Shown here: positions 48,170 through 58,200 of the stretch, piece by piece | How positions within the stretch are numbered: the stretch's first letter is position 1 | How the letters are laid out: each line of letters starts with the position of its first letter | Assembly (NCBI GenBank): GCA_007844125.1 | Contig: CM017569.1 | Coordinates: forward strand, 6,438,964 to 6,502,963 | Direction: 5' to 3' | Origin: Sinonovacula constricta | Lineage: Eukaryota; Mollusca; Bivalvia; Cardiida; Solecurtidae | DNA: 64,000 nt | The notes under the pieces: generated by a model | The model's input: the letters and a program-made list of their open reading frames with translations, nothing else | Database searches by the model: none | Told to the model about the DNA's origin: nothing | Made by a program: the position numbers and the translations under genes

Positions 48170-51000
48170 AAGAATCTATCAGGTTAAAAATGTGAATTAT
48201 AAGTGTGTGGCATGCAAGAATCTGTCTCAGTAAGTGCCGATTTTGCACTCTTATCTGCATCGTCGTTACCTCGGATGCCTACATGACTAATTAGCCATCA
48301 GATAACAATATTTTTATTAAGACACACTTCACTAAGTTTCTCTAATGAGGGGGTGGAAAAATTAAGGTTTTTAATAGACTGTAAAACCGACAAAGAGTCA
48401 GTAAATACTACAAATTTATCGCCAGGATGATTTGAAATGAAATCAAGAGAAAGCTTAACAGCCTGAATTTCGGCTGTAAAGATGGATGAGTCGGGTGGTA
48501 ATATTTCTTTAAAACAATGAAGAACAGCCGACAAATGAATCTGCTTTTGAGCCATCAGTATATATTTCGAGGTAGTTAGAGTATTTCTTGTCGCGTAGTT
48601 CGTTAAAATTTGAGCTAAGTACGAGAGGGTCTGGTTTTCACTTATTATTTGTACAGAGAGTTAAATTGACTTCGGGAGTTTCCAGTTGCCATGGTGAAAA
48701 CTCCATTACATTTTTTTTTCGATAACTTGATTTAAATTCAGTTGTGATGAGTGTATAATTTCTAGCATTCGTAAACCAAACGGCTTTATAGCCTTTGGTT
48801 TACGCTCGTACAATTGTTTATATTTAGGATTGAAAATGAGACTATGTGCTGGATTTTGAGAATTAGATTTCATTTCGTTTAGATTTCAAACGCACGTTTC
48901 TCTCGTCTAAGGTATAATGATGGCTTATTAGCTTCAGCGTAAATGCTTTCTACAGGTAAGGTCCTGAAAGCTCCAATGGCCAGACGGAGTCCTTGGTTGT
49001 GGACAATGTCTAGCAACTGGAGATATGACCTCCAGGTAGAGCCGTAAACAATACTGCCATAATCTAATTTCGATCTTGCTAGTAATCTATAAAGTTGCAA
49101 TAAACTTTTATATCAGCTCCCAGTCGGTATGGGATAAAAAAATTAACAAGTCAAGAGATTTAAGAGATTTAGATTTTACATGTTTAATATGCGGTATTAA
49201 ATATAATTTACTGTCAAATATGACACCAAGAAATTTCGTTTCCTTGACGACAGGAATACGAATGTTATTTAGAAATAACTCAAGATCGTAGTGCAAAGTT
49301 CTTTTCTGACAGAAATGTACGCAGTTTGTTTAAGTGGGTGAAAATTTAAAACCATTGTTGTTACTCCAAGTTTGTAGTTTGTTAGGGCATTGCTGCAACT
49401 GCCTTTCAATTGCGTTTATATTTCTGGAGTGATAGCATATAAGAAAATCGTCCACATACAGTAAAAAAATCGACTCCATTATTTAGAGTTTTTACAATAT
49501 TGTTTTTTTAATGTTAAAGAGAGTAACTGACAATATACTACCCTGAGGGACACCTTGTTCCTGTTAATGAACAGAAGACAAAGCAGAACGAATTTTAACT
49601 TGAACATTTCTGTAAGAAAGAAAACTGTTAATAAATGTGGGTAAACGACCCTTGAGACCAAGGTCACCTAGATCTTTTAAAATCCCATGATTCCGTGTAG
49701 TATCTTATGCTTACCTTATTCAAGATCAAAGAACACCGCTACAGGCTACAAGGTGTTCTTTCTTGATAAAGGTATCTCTTATAAAAGTTTCAAATCGAAC
49801 GAGATGATCGAGTGTACTGCGTTGGTTTCTGAACCCACTTTGAAATTCTGTGAGTAAATTATTCGATTCAAGATACCAAACGAGTCTATTATTTATCATC
49901 CGTTCTAAAGTTTTACAAAAACAACTAGTCAAAGCAATAGGTCTGTAACTTGAAGGATTTGTTGGATCCTTTCCCTGTTATAGGTATAGGAATGGCGAAT
50001 GCATTTTTCCAAGAATTCGGAACTTGTCCGGAAAACCAAATGTCATTATAAATAGACAAACGTACTTGTATTTGTATTTTGGGTTTTACGGCACACCGAC
50101 ACTTGATAGGTCATACGGCGCCGAATACGTTTAAGCCAAACTACAATTAGACAAAAGTAAATTTAATGATGTATGCGGCAGATGTTTTCAATAATTGGTA
50201 GAAAATATCATCTGGTCCAGCAGCGGTATCATGAGATTTATTCAATGCTTCCCTTAGTTCTCTTTAAGAAAAGGGTTAGTTGTAATTTTCATTATTGTTC
50301 AACTTAAAATTGATTTTACTTTTTTCAGCCTGTTCCTTCACATTTTAAAATTCTTTCGAGTAATTTTCGGAAGATGAATTTATAGCAAAACCTTTAGCAA
50401 AGGTGTCTGCTATTTATTTTTTTGTTTGTTATTATTGAGGCATTACATTTTAAGTGACAAACTGTGGCTGAAGAAGATTAACCGCTAACTTTCCTTATGA
50501 CTGACCAGACATTTCTGACTAAAGTTTTACTGGTTATACCAGAAACAAATTTCTGCCAGGATGTTCTTTTCGGCTTGTTTAATAATTCGCCTACTCTTTG
50601 CCCTTTCATTTTTGACATTATTTAAATTAGCACTGGTAGGACGAATATTAAGTTTCTTAAGTGCCGCTCTACGTTTTCTAATGGATCTTTTGCATTCATC
50701 ATTAAACCTCGCTTTGACTTTGTCGTGGTCTTAGGGATACACTTTTCTGATATGCTATGAAGAATTGTTGAAAATGAATGTATTTTATCATCAGCATATT
50801 TTATCATCAAATGTTGAAGTAGTCAATTCTTTAGTACAAAACATTGAAAATAATTCCCAATTTGCACTGTTCATCCTCAAATAAGTATCATTGTCATTTA
50901 AGTTGACATATATGTTGGCAAGTATTACAGGAAAATTATCACTTCCACATAAATCATTATGTACATCCCAACTATAATCAAGATATATAGAAGGGTGACC
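48170..51000 (-). pseudogene. ORF2 remainder: endonuclease end, reverse transcriptase and RNase H, broken
   Basis: From 51000 downward: the endonuclease C-terminus (YLDYSWDVHNDLCGSDN), an RT finger region (FQSGFRNQRSTLDHLVRFE at 49726-49932), the catalytic YVDD (49458-49447, with VDD intact), a thumb/linker region (RSKLDYGSIVYGS, LRLAIGAFRTLPVESIYAEA at 48879-49100), and RNase H (IYTDGSK at about 48555-48580; AEIQAVKLSLDFI and VFTDSLSVLQSI at 48298-48510; SHVGIRGNDDADK at about 48255-48290). Several frameshifts and stops separate these pieces. RNase H after an APE-type ORF2 places it with RNase-H-bearing members of the I/Jockey group. Confidence 0.8.
50053..50159 (-). mobile_element. Very short 5'-truncated copy of the same element family, inserted in its own RT region
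   Basis: 50065-50147 repeats the 3' end of the host element (GGCGCCGTATGACC...TGTCGGTGTGCCGTAAAACC...ATACAAATACAAG), as at 48046-48120. It lies between TAGACAAACGTA (50053-50064) and TAGACAAAAGTA (50148-50159), a near-perfect 12-bp duplication. A copy of only about 83 bp is typical of premature stop in target-primed reverse transcription. The host 3' end shows some similarity to the duplication itself, so the right edge is uncertain by several bases. Confidence 0.7.
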
Positions 51001-51084
51001 TTAATAGGTAAATAAGAAAAGGTCCTATCAAAACTCTAACAGATATTTAAATTTTATCTACACGTAGATAAAGGTAAACAAGGT

Positions 51085-51245
51085 AAATGCAAATGTGAAA
51101 AACAAATAAACACAGAGACGAGACATAACATACATAAAGAAAAACCATCAGTTACCGCCTTGGAACGGTCAGTCGGCAAAAGGGCCAACTGGGGTGCTTA
51201 AACCTGGTTTGTGGAGCGCTCCAACCTCGCACTTCCTGAAGGTTT
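51085..51245 (+). repeat. Hairpin-core repeat at the 3' side of the Penelope-like element
   Basis: GTTACCGCCTTGGAACGGTC, CAGTCGG, loop, CCAACTG, then GGAGCGCTCCAACCTCGCAC. It belongs to the same subfamily as the copies at 4.06, 15.8 and 18.6 kb (AGACGAGACAT...AAGAAAAACC upstream). Confidence 0.8.
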
Positions 51246-51467
51246 TTCTAGCTAACAAACAGTGTAAATAACAACATCCCGTCAAAGTGAAACAACTAAC
51301 AATAAGCACCTGCATCGGGAGTTAAAACAAATACAATTAACTTATATACATACATTACAAGTAGCAAAAAAGTAAACTATAAAAATATGTACAGTATGTA
51401 CAGTAGATAAAATCCTCGGCAACGTAAAAACCAAAAATCCCAAACGAGAGATCAATTTGAAGTGAAA

Positions 51468-51630
51468 CAGCCCATGCGCTGATATATTATAAGATATAGG
51501 AATAGATAAAACAGTTCAAGCGCTGATATGTTATAAGATAATATAAGAACAAATAAAACGGCCCAAGCGCTGATATATTATAAGAACAAATAAATAAAAC
51601 AGCCCAAGCGCTGATATATAACAAGATCAA
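51468..51630. repeat. Four-unit tandem of the CCAAGCGCTGATAT motif
   Basis: Units begin at about 51470, 51515, 51562 and 51603 (spacing 45, 47 and 41). Each has (C)CCAAGCGCTGATAT, then a TATAAGA..AATA-AAACA tract. The same motif stands singly beside the core repeats at 3.2 and 15.1 kb. Confidence 0.8.
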
Positions 51631-52025
51631 TTTAAATATGCTATGACATTATGTTCTAAAAGTGTCAAAAGTGAAATGTAAAAAAATACGAAAGAAAACA
51701 ACGAAATTTAGAAAACAACCTACCCACAAAAATAAAATAAAACATAGTATTGTTAAGAGCTAATAAGTTAAAAAATAAAAGTTCATGAAAAGCCGAGGAT
51801 TTATCCGCAGTTGGCATATTATATGTAAGAAAGGTACTAAAATCCCGATGTTATACCTACTGTGCAATCTCACGTAAAGGGTATGGAGACTGCTCAAGTT
51901 GTCTCACCTATATAGGGCACGACTGGAGAGATGAAGAGACAAGAATTCCAACAGTAACCGTTCAATAATGGCTTTAAGTCACTGTTTTCATATAGTCTCA
52001 ACGACCTGTCCGGTCATCGTGTAAT

Positions 52026-52940
52026 TTAAAAGCAATGCAAGTTCTTGACTGTAAAAGGGTCAATTGCAAGCAATGCAGTACAACGTAGAATTCCCGGGTT
52101 GTAACCGTCTGCAATAAATTTTCTGATAAGTTTTGTAAAGTGGTCAGAAAAGTTATTGAGACCCTTAATTTTCTTTATCTTGTATAAAACATTTCCATAA
52201 AATGCAGGATGGCTTATGCCTTTTTGCATCATTGTTTTCATACTGCTATTATACTTAGAAGCAATAAAACCATTGCGGTGAAAGAATTTTGAAAACGCCT
52301 TTCTTAATTTATGAAAACGAAAGCCTTGCTGTAACAGTTTAGAAGAAATAAACAGGTTTCTAGCATTGAAATCTTCTACTTTAGTACAAACTCGTGCAAA
52401 CCTTGTAAGTTGTGATATGTAAATACCATAAGAGGTAGCACGAGGTGAATCACCGTCAAGGTATGGATAATTCACAATACTAAAGTTGAAATCATCTCTC
52501 TTGTCATAGACTTTAGTAGAGACGTTGTCATTGGAAATAGCGATCTCAATATCTAGAAACGCTGCATTTAAATGTCAGTTATTTGCTTTATTAAGGGTAA
52601 GTTCTGGAGGGTAAATAAGATGGATCATTTGAGAAAAGAAAGGATTATCTATAGTAAGAATATCGTCAAGATAGCGTGAGGTTAAGTTGAAAGCCTCTAT
52701 AATGTGGCTTTGGTTAGAAGGAGATAAAGTTAACATGAAATCACGTTCAAAGCAGTATAAAAACAAATCGGCAATCAATGGTGCACAGTTGGTTCCCATA
52801 GGAATACCAATAACTTGTCTAAATAAAGTGTCACCGCATTTTATGTAAATATTGTCTAAGAGGAAACGTAGAGCTTCACAAACATCCGAGCAAGTCCACA
52901 TAGTAAACTTTTCTAAGAAAGTGTTGTCAAGAGATGAATA
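52026..52940 (-). pseudogene. Penelope-like reverse transcriptase fragment with one nonsense codon
   Basis: After the junction, FTMWTCSDVCEALRFLLD leads to the palm motifs VIGIPMGTNCAPLIADL and SRYLDDILTIDN (catalytic DD present, about 52670). The frame then hits TGA at 52575-52577 and continues, in the same phase, through FLDIEIAIS, KVYDKRDDFNF, and ISQLTRFARVC to ISHPAFYGNVLYKIKKI and a final NPGILRCTALLAIDPF. A single nonsense codon with the frame otherwise kept marks a recent, mostly preserved copy, in contrast to the copy at 18.6-20.0 kb. The class is inferred from motif character; a database search would be needed to exclude other RT groups. Confidence 0.75.
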
Positions 52941-53432
52941 ATGTCCCGAAGCAGGATGTAAGTAAGTTGCCTTTTTATTATTCATTAGGCATATATCATT
53001 TTGGGCAATAAAGTCCTCTAACGTCTTACCTATATTATTATAATCAGAACATCCCCATAATGAGCTATGTCCATTAAAATCCCCTACAAAAATATAGGGG
53101 GACGGTAATTTGGTTTATTATATCATCTAATTTTGATTTTGGAATATCTGAATTAGGTGGAAGATAAACAGAGCAAACTGTATTGACTTTATGGACTGTT
53201 ACTCGAATGGCAAGAGTGTGGCAGTTTGGAGTTGACAAGTATTGTCGATCCTTCAGACGCCCTATCACACATTGTATGAATGTGATTGTATATAGAATAG
53301 TGTTATCTTTTTCTTTCATGAATGTCTCCAAAAGGCATAGCACAGCAGGTTTAAAGTGGTCAATAAAAGTAAAATTTCATTAAAATTGGCTCTAAAGTCC
53401 AGAAAATTCCAATGCACTATTTTGTTGTTCAT
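52940..53432 (-). pseudogene. ORF2 N-terminal part: APE-type endonuclease, interrupted
   Basis: The ATG at 53430-53432 opens MNNKIVHWNF, the usual start of an apurinic-like endonuclease domain. Next come a frame-shifted LLETFMKEKDNT region and TVCSVYLPPNSD. The active-site motif VGDFNGHSSLWG is at about 53055-53090. NNKKATYLHPASGHYSSLD follows and breaks off abruptly at about 52940, where reverse-transcriptase sequence of another element begins. The missing end (PSIYLDYSWDVHNDLCGSDN) reappears at about 50975, beyond that insertion. Confidence 0.8.
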
Positions 53433-53462
53433 GGGATTTTATTAAATGATACTTAAAATGTC

Positions 53463-54677
53463 TCATCTTGGAGCCTTAACAGCTGACGTTGATGCCTTGT
53501 CCTTGTCTGTTGGAGAATCTGTCTCCATCAGACAATCAAATCTATTAAAGAGTTGGACCAGCCAACCCTTTTCTCCACGGTATTAGGAGGACTAGGTTCT
53601 CTTGTTTTCCCGGAAGGGCTTGTAGTTTCTTTTGAAACTTTTGCAATTGCGGCAGCTTTTCTTTCTGCCTTTGTTTGCTTTGAGATAGCTTCTAAAGTTT
53701 AGATAGAGGAGGGTTTGGAAGGTTATGTAGAGGAAGTTTTTGAAGATAGTGTAGACGAAGATGGTTTGCGTGGGGTAGTTTTTATAACTTCAGAAGATTC
53801 TGTGTTTTTATATTTTGTTGGAATCATTATTTTTCAGAGACTTGGTTACCAGAGAGTGTTTCGTATTGAGTCGAATTGTCCTGGCAAACCGAAATGTTTG
53901 ATTTTGTAATTGCAGCGTAAGATGTTTTGGAAGAGATAGATTTTCTCTTGCACTGATTTTCGCGCTTCTGGAAATGAGATGTTAAGGATGTATTTTAGTT
54001 TAAGAACCTTTTTCTCGAATTTCCAAGTTGGACAATTTCTGGACCTACTTTCGTGAGGTCCGGAGCAATTTTGACACTTCGGTTCGGTTCACTGCATCGT
54101 CCGCAGATGATATCATTTGTACAATTAGACTCATGGTGACCAAATTTCTGACAGCGTAATGGATTTGGAATGAAGACTTGAATTTTGACCAGAAGATAAC
54201 CGATGTTGATTGTTGATGGAAGTTTTGGGTTGTTAAAAGTTAAAACTAATGTGTTGGTGGGGATCCTGTGGCCCTCCTTGGACGAGGAAATCCTCCTGAC
54301 ACCACTCTCACCTTGTGGTGTGAGTTCTGTCAGGATCTCCTCATCCGAAAATCCAGAAAGATCAGGGCAACGGATGACACCTTTTGAAAAATTTAGGGAA
54401 TTGTGTGAGAAGGTTTTGACTTTAAGTGAGCAAAATTTATTAAGTTTCAAAGTTTTATCAGAAATAGGTTTTCTATTAGTTTCAATTAGGAGGCAGTCAT
54501 TTTTTGTATTATCTTGACCGAGTCAACTGTTCCGATTATGCCTTTAACTGACTTTTCGATAACAAAAGGTGAAACTTTGGCGATTGGAGTTTTTTTTTCG
54601 AGTGACTGGATATCAAGAATACGAAAAAGAATTGAATTTGTTGATGTAGTGTCGGTATCAGAGTCTTCTGAAGACAT
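53463..54677 (-). pseudogene. ORF1 (gag-like nucleic-acid-binding protein) of the non-LTR element, broken
   Basis: It starts MSSEDSDTDTTSTNS at 54677. A one-base loss near 54486-54490 shifts the frame; the protein then continues through KLNKFCSLKVKTFSHN to CCHC-type zinc-knuckle sequence (RCQKFGHHESNC, ICGRC), after which another frameshift near 54060 moves the third knuckle (CQNCSGPHESRSRNC) to a different frame. A Lys/Ser/Thr-rich C-terminal part (KQTKAERKAAAIAKVSKETT) with more breaks ends at a TGA at 53463-53465. ORF1 proteins of this kind coat the element RNA. The stop sits just 31 bases before the ORF2 ATG. Confidence 0.75.
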
Positions 54678-55255
54678 TGTTGGGATAGGTTCAAAGCATT
54701 TGCTCTGCGATCCATGAGAGTTTATTATAATTATTCGGCATCCTGGCTCACCACCCTCCGCGGAGCCCAACAAGGGGCGTCTTATGGGAGTGGATCTTCG
54801 ACCTCCCAAATCCAGTGATACCAGGATGTGATACTCCAACATAAAATATACAATAAAGCATACAAAATGCCAGATTGATCCGTTAAGGGGGTGTCGACCA
54901 GCAACTGGGGTATAGTTAATAGGGGAAAATTTGAGAAAAGGAGTTAACGAAACACGATATGTTTGAAAAAGAAAACAGAGAAAAGGAGTGGAAAGTCGGA
55001 GGTAAGAAACTGGGACGAAAGGGAGTAGAAGCTAGCCCAGCACCGGCCGAGGGGTTAGCCGATTGGGGATACAGGCCAGCACCCCGCCCGTCTACCCCAC
55101 AACTTAGGGCCAAAGTGGTGTGTTGGCCAGGGTCGACTTATGCGTCAATATCCTGACAAGCCACCTACGGTAAACAGGTGGCTACCTTTGGAGGGTTCTT
55201 ACCCCGCTACAGACAGCGGCAGCCGGAGAATTCTAAGGCCCCTACCGGCAGGACC
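54678..55255 (-). promoter_or_regulatory. GC-rich 5' leader of the non-LTR element
   Basis: About 580 bp, markedly GC-richer than all surrounding DNA, lies upstream of ORF1 and ends sharply near 55255, where AT-rich DNA resumes. Elements of this type usually carry an internal promoter here; that function is inferred. The open frames in it (54916-55113, 54959-55156) are incidental. Confidence 0.5.
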
Positions 55256-58200
55256 GTTTGTACATATCAAAACCTGATTGGTTTATGTCTAGAATAATTT
55301 ATTTCAATGTAATATTTTCAGCTTGTAACGTATTTAGCTAATAGGCAACAGAAAATATTATTTTTCACACATTGCCTTGTAGGAAGCTAAAGAAATGTAA
55401 ATAACTGTAAACTTTTTAACGGACTATTAAAGATGTTATCCGACGGTGTGTACATGTAACAGCAACTTACCTCTTTCCTGGGAAATTCGGATAGAATGGC
55501 TGCATTAACTTATACTTAATTGTAAATAAAGGATGTTTATTACAAAACCTCAATTATAAGACAATACAAATAGTGAAACATGGCGCTTTACCTGACCATA
55601 ACTTCCAGATCTTAAAATAAGCACTACTGGAATTTCAGTTAAAAATCTGATAACCCAAATGATCAGGCAACGTGGTCTCATAACTAAGTGGTCACGTGGA
55701 AACGAGGGACAAGGAAGTTACAAGTATAATATACAACTGCATTTAGGAATGACATGTCGTATTTAATTAAATGTGCGAACAAATACATATGTCCAAAATA
55801 GAAACTCAAACGAATGATGCAGGCGGCCATTATAAACTGAACAAGAGTACATTGTAACAACTAAAGTGGAAATGCCTGATTGAGTAGTGAAGCGTTATAA
55901 CAGTGATAAACATGAAATCTGATTTTTAAAATGCTTTTTACTTAAAGGTTTTTTAATGTTAATAAAATACTAATTAAAATGTTAAATTTTGCTGACGATT
56001 TTTATATGAATCGAATCCTAACGAACATTTCTGGCTTTCAACTAAAACTGTTTTATACTTAACGAATTTGAGCAAATTCTTTTGAGATGTTTTGAAAAAC
56101 TGGAAGCAAATTATGAGAAGATCAACTGACAATGTCGCTTTTTAGAGTAATAGTAATGATGACGACGACGATGATGATAATGATAATGAGGAGGAAGAGG
56201 AGGAGGATATCATGAAAATATTTTGCATTGAATCCGTTTTTTGTGTTACCGACACTTGTTATGTTGTTTAAGATATCATAACTACAGAAACATTGCGACA
56301 TAGGAAGGTATTCAGCAGGTACTATTAAGGTTTCCTTTATTGTAAATGTAACTACATATCTAAAACAAACAAGCACATAAAGAATTCTACCTCTGTGTGG
56401 TATAATTGCAATACTGTCGAAACGTCTGCAACAGGCGACAGACGATAGAGGTTTGTCTTCTATATAGTAGTATCAGACAGTTTGCGTATTGCAAATTTCT
56501 GTATCGATGGAATACGTGATTGTGGGTGTAAGGAAATGCATACTTTTGACATTAGAAAAAGATTATCCTTTTCTATTTCTAAAAATGACGTTATAAGTAT
56601 GAAAGCAAAAAAAATAAATCCTGTTCTAAAAGTTTTGGCGTCCCTGTGGTGACATGACATCTAAATCTTGCCAGACATAAATGTATCCCGTTTGGCACTT
56701 TATTATGAACACTTAAATATATCGGAGAAAATATGTTAGGCAGTATTTTCTATGAAAAAATAACGTGATTTAAGTTTTGGATTTTTCCCAAATACTTTAC
56801 ATGCGATGAACAGAACTGCAGAATAGGGATATGGAATCAGACTGGTAAACTTTTTTTACTTCTTATAAATAAAACAGTTTAGGCTCACAAAGCCATAGAC
56901 ACAATTTACGTAATGAAAATCTTATACCAGGAGCTCTCGGAAAATTGTACATAAATCAAAAACATTAACAAAAGCAGCGTTTAACAACACCTGCTGGTAA
57001 ATTAGAAAATAAGCCCTCTATTGGAGCTTTTGTTTTGACCTAAACTGTGTACTGCAACCTTACATATACAACAGTAGATTTGTCTTTTTTTGTTCACTAG
57101 TTTTCTTACAGACTATATACATTTATAGATAAAACGGACTCACATATTAAGTAAAGTTTTACATGGTAAATACAATATATTATTAAATAGCGAAATGTTT
57201 TATTCATTTTATAGATGATTTGTTGCCATTTCTCGATTTATCTTAAATTGTAAGGCATAAGCCCATTTCTATAAACATTTATATTTTTAAAATAAATGAA
57301 AGATTTTGTATAATATGTTTTACATCGATCGATCGTACGCTGAGGGCGCGAAGACAATTTTATAAAGTTAGAATATAAACAAAATGCCTTTTATGAATTT
57401 AGTTATTTATTGCGATTGAATAACCAGATTTCTAATAATACTAAGTCAACTTGCTATGTGTCATTCTATATTAGAAACACCACTTTCGTCGCGTTTATGT
57501 CTACATTCAAATAAATATGATTGCATTTTATGTTCACATCTTACAAACATGATGTAATAATGACTGGTACTTCGCCTTAGCAATAACAATTTGTTATAAA
57601 ATACCAATAGCAAAACATTTAGGTTAATTTTGTGAACAGAACCATTGTGTCGGCTTCGCTGCCATCGTTAACATATGCTTACATGGAATTTTCCAGAATC
57701 GCGGGATTTTGACTATATTGACTGTGTAAGGTGTCTTGACAGGCAGCAAGTAATATATGTGAAATGTACATAGTCCAATTAATGGACACTTATTTGAGGA
57801 CAACTAGAAACACTTCAAACACATTACTATGTTTATAGGAATAACCCTCGGGCGAACATAATTACTTCATGTTAGCCAGATATATAGGTTGATGCATTAT
57901 GCTGCTGGGGTAAAAATATTGTTTAATTTTAATATAACAATTAAACCGTCATTACATGAATAGTATAACTCTTAATTGACATATCTGCCATTATCAAGGC
58001 TTTCATAATGTAATAATCAAATATGTTTCAGAAATCATTAACACGATGACATGTAACATAAAGCTATTAGCTTTGTAAACAATTTCACAATTTTAAATAA
58101 TTTAAGAATCTAATTAAATTTGTTATTCCATTTTCGAGAATTTAAAACTTACCCAAAATGCCATAATGGAAATTAGAGCTTGCTCTTTTATTTTATCATA

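Larger units (their letters stand above)
51000..52940 (-). mobile_element. 5'-truncated Penelope-like element nested in the non-LTR endonuclease
   Basis: It interrupts the endonuclease frame: host protein sequence stops at about 52940 and resumes at about 50990. From the 5' side the insert carries the RT palm and thumb (52940-52026), then about 400 bp of unassigned sequence, four copies of the CCAAGCGCTGATAT motif (51468-51630), unassigned sequence, and a hairpin-core repeat (51085-51245). It has the same orientation as its host. Target-site duplications could not be resolved by eye. The 5' part of the RT (finger region, PKLH motif) is missing. Confidence 0.7.
48046..55255 (-). mobile_element. 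Decayed non-LTR retrotransposon with RNase H (I/Jockey-superfamily type), near complete and twice interrupted
   Basis: Read on the - strand: a GC-rich leader (about 55255-54678), ORF1 (54677-53463), ORF2 from an ATG at 53432 with APE endonuclease, reverse transcriptase and RNase H, then a short 3' UTR ending in GGCGCCGTATGACC...GTAAAACCCAAAATACAAATACA at about 48046. Such elements copy their RNA at a nicked target using their own RT. Frameshifts and stops occur throughout, so it cannot be autonomous. A Penelope-like fragment (about 51.0-52.94 kb) and a tiny piece of its own family (50065-50147) have inserted into it. No target-site duplication around the whole element was found. The exact clade is my judgement from domain order. 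Confidence 0.85.

Noticed and set aside
54916..55156. Two GC-rich frames on opposite strands
   Set aside because: They lie in the 5' leader of the non-LTR element; high GC reduces stop codons.
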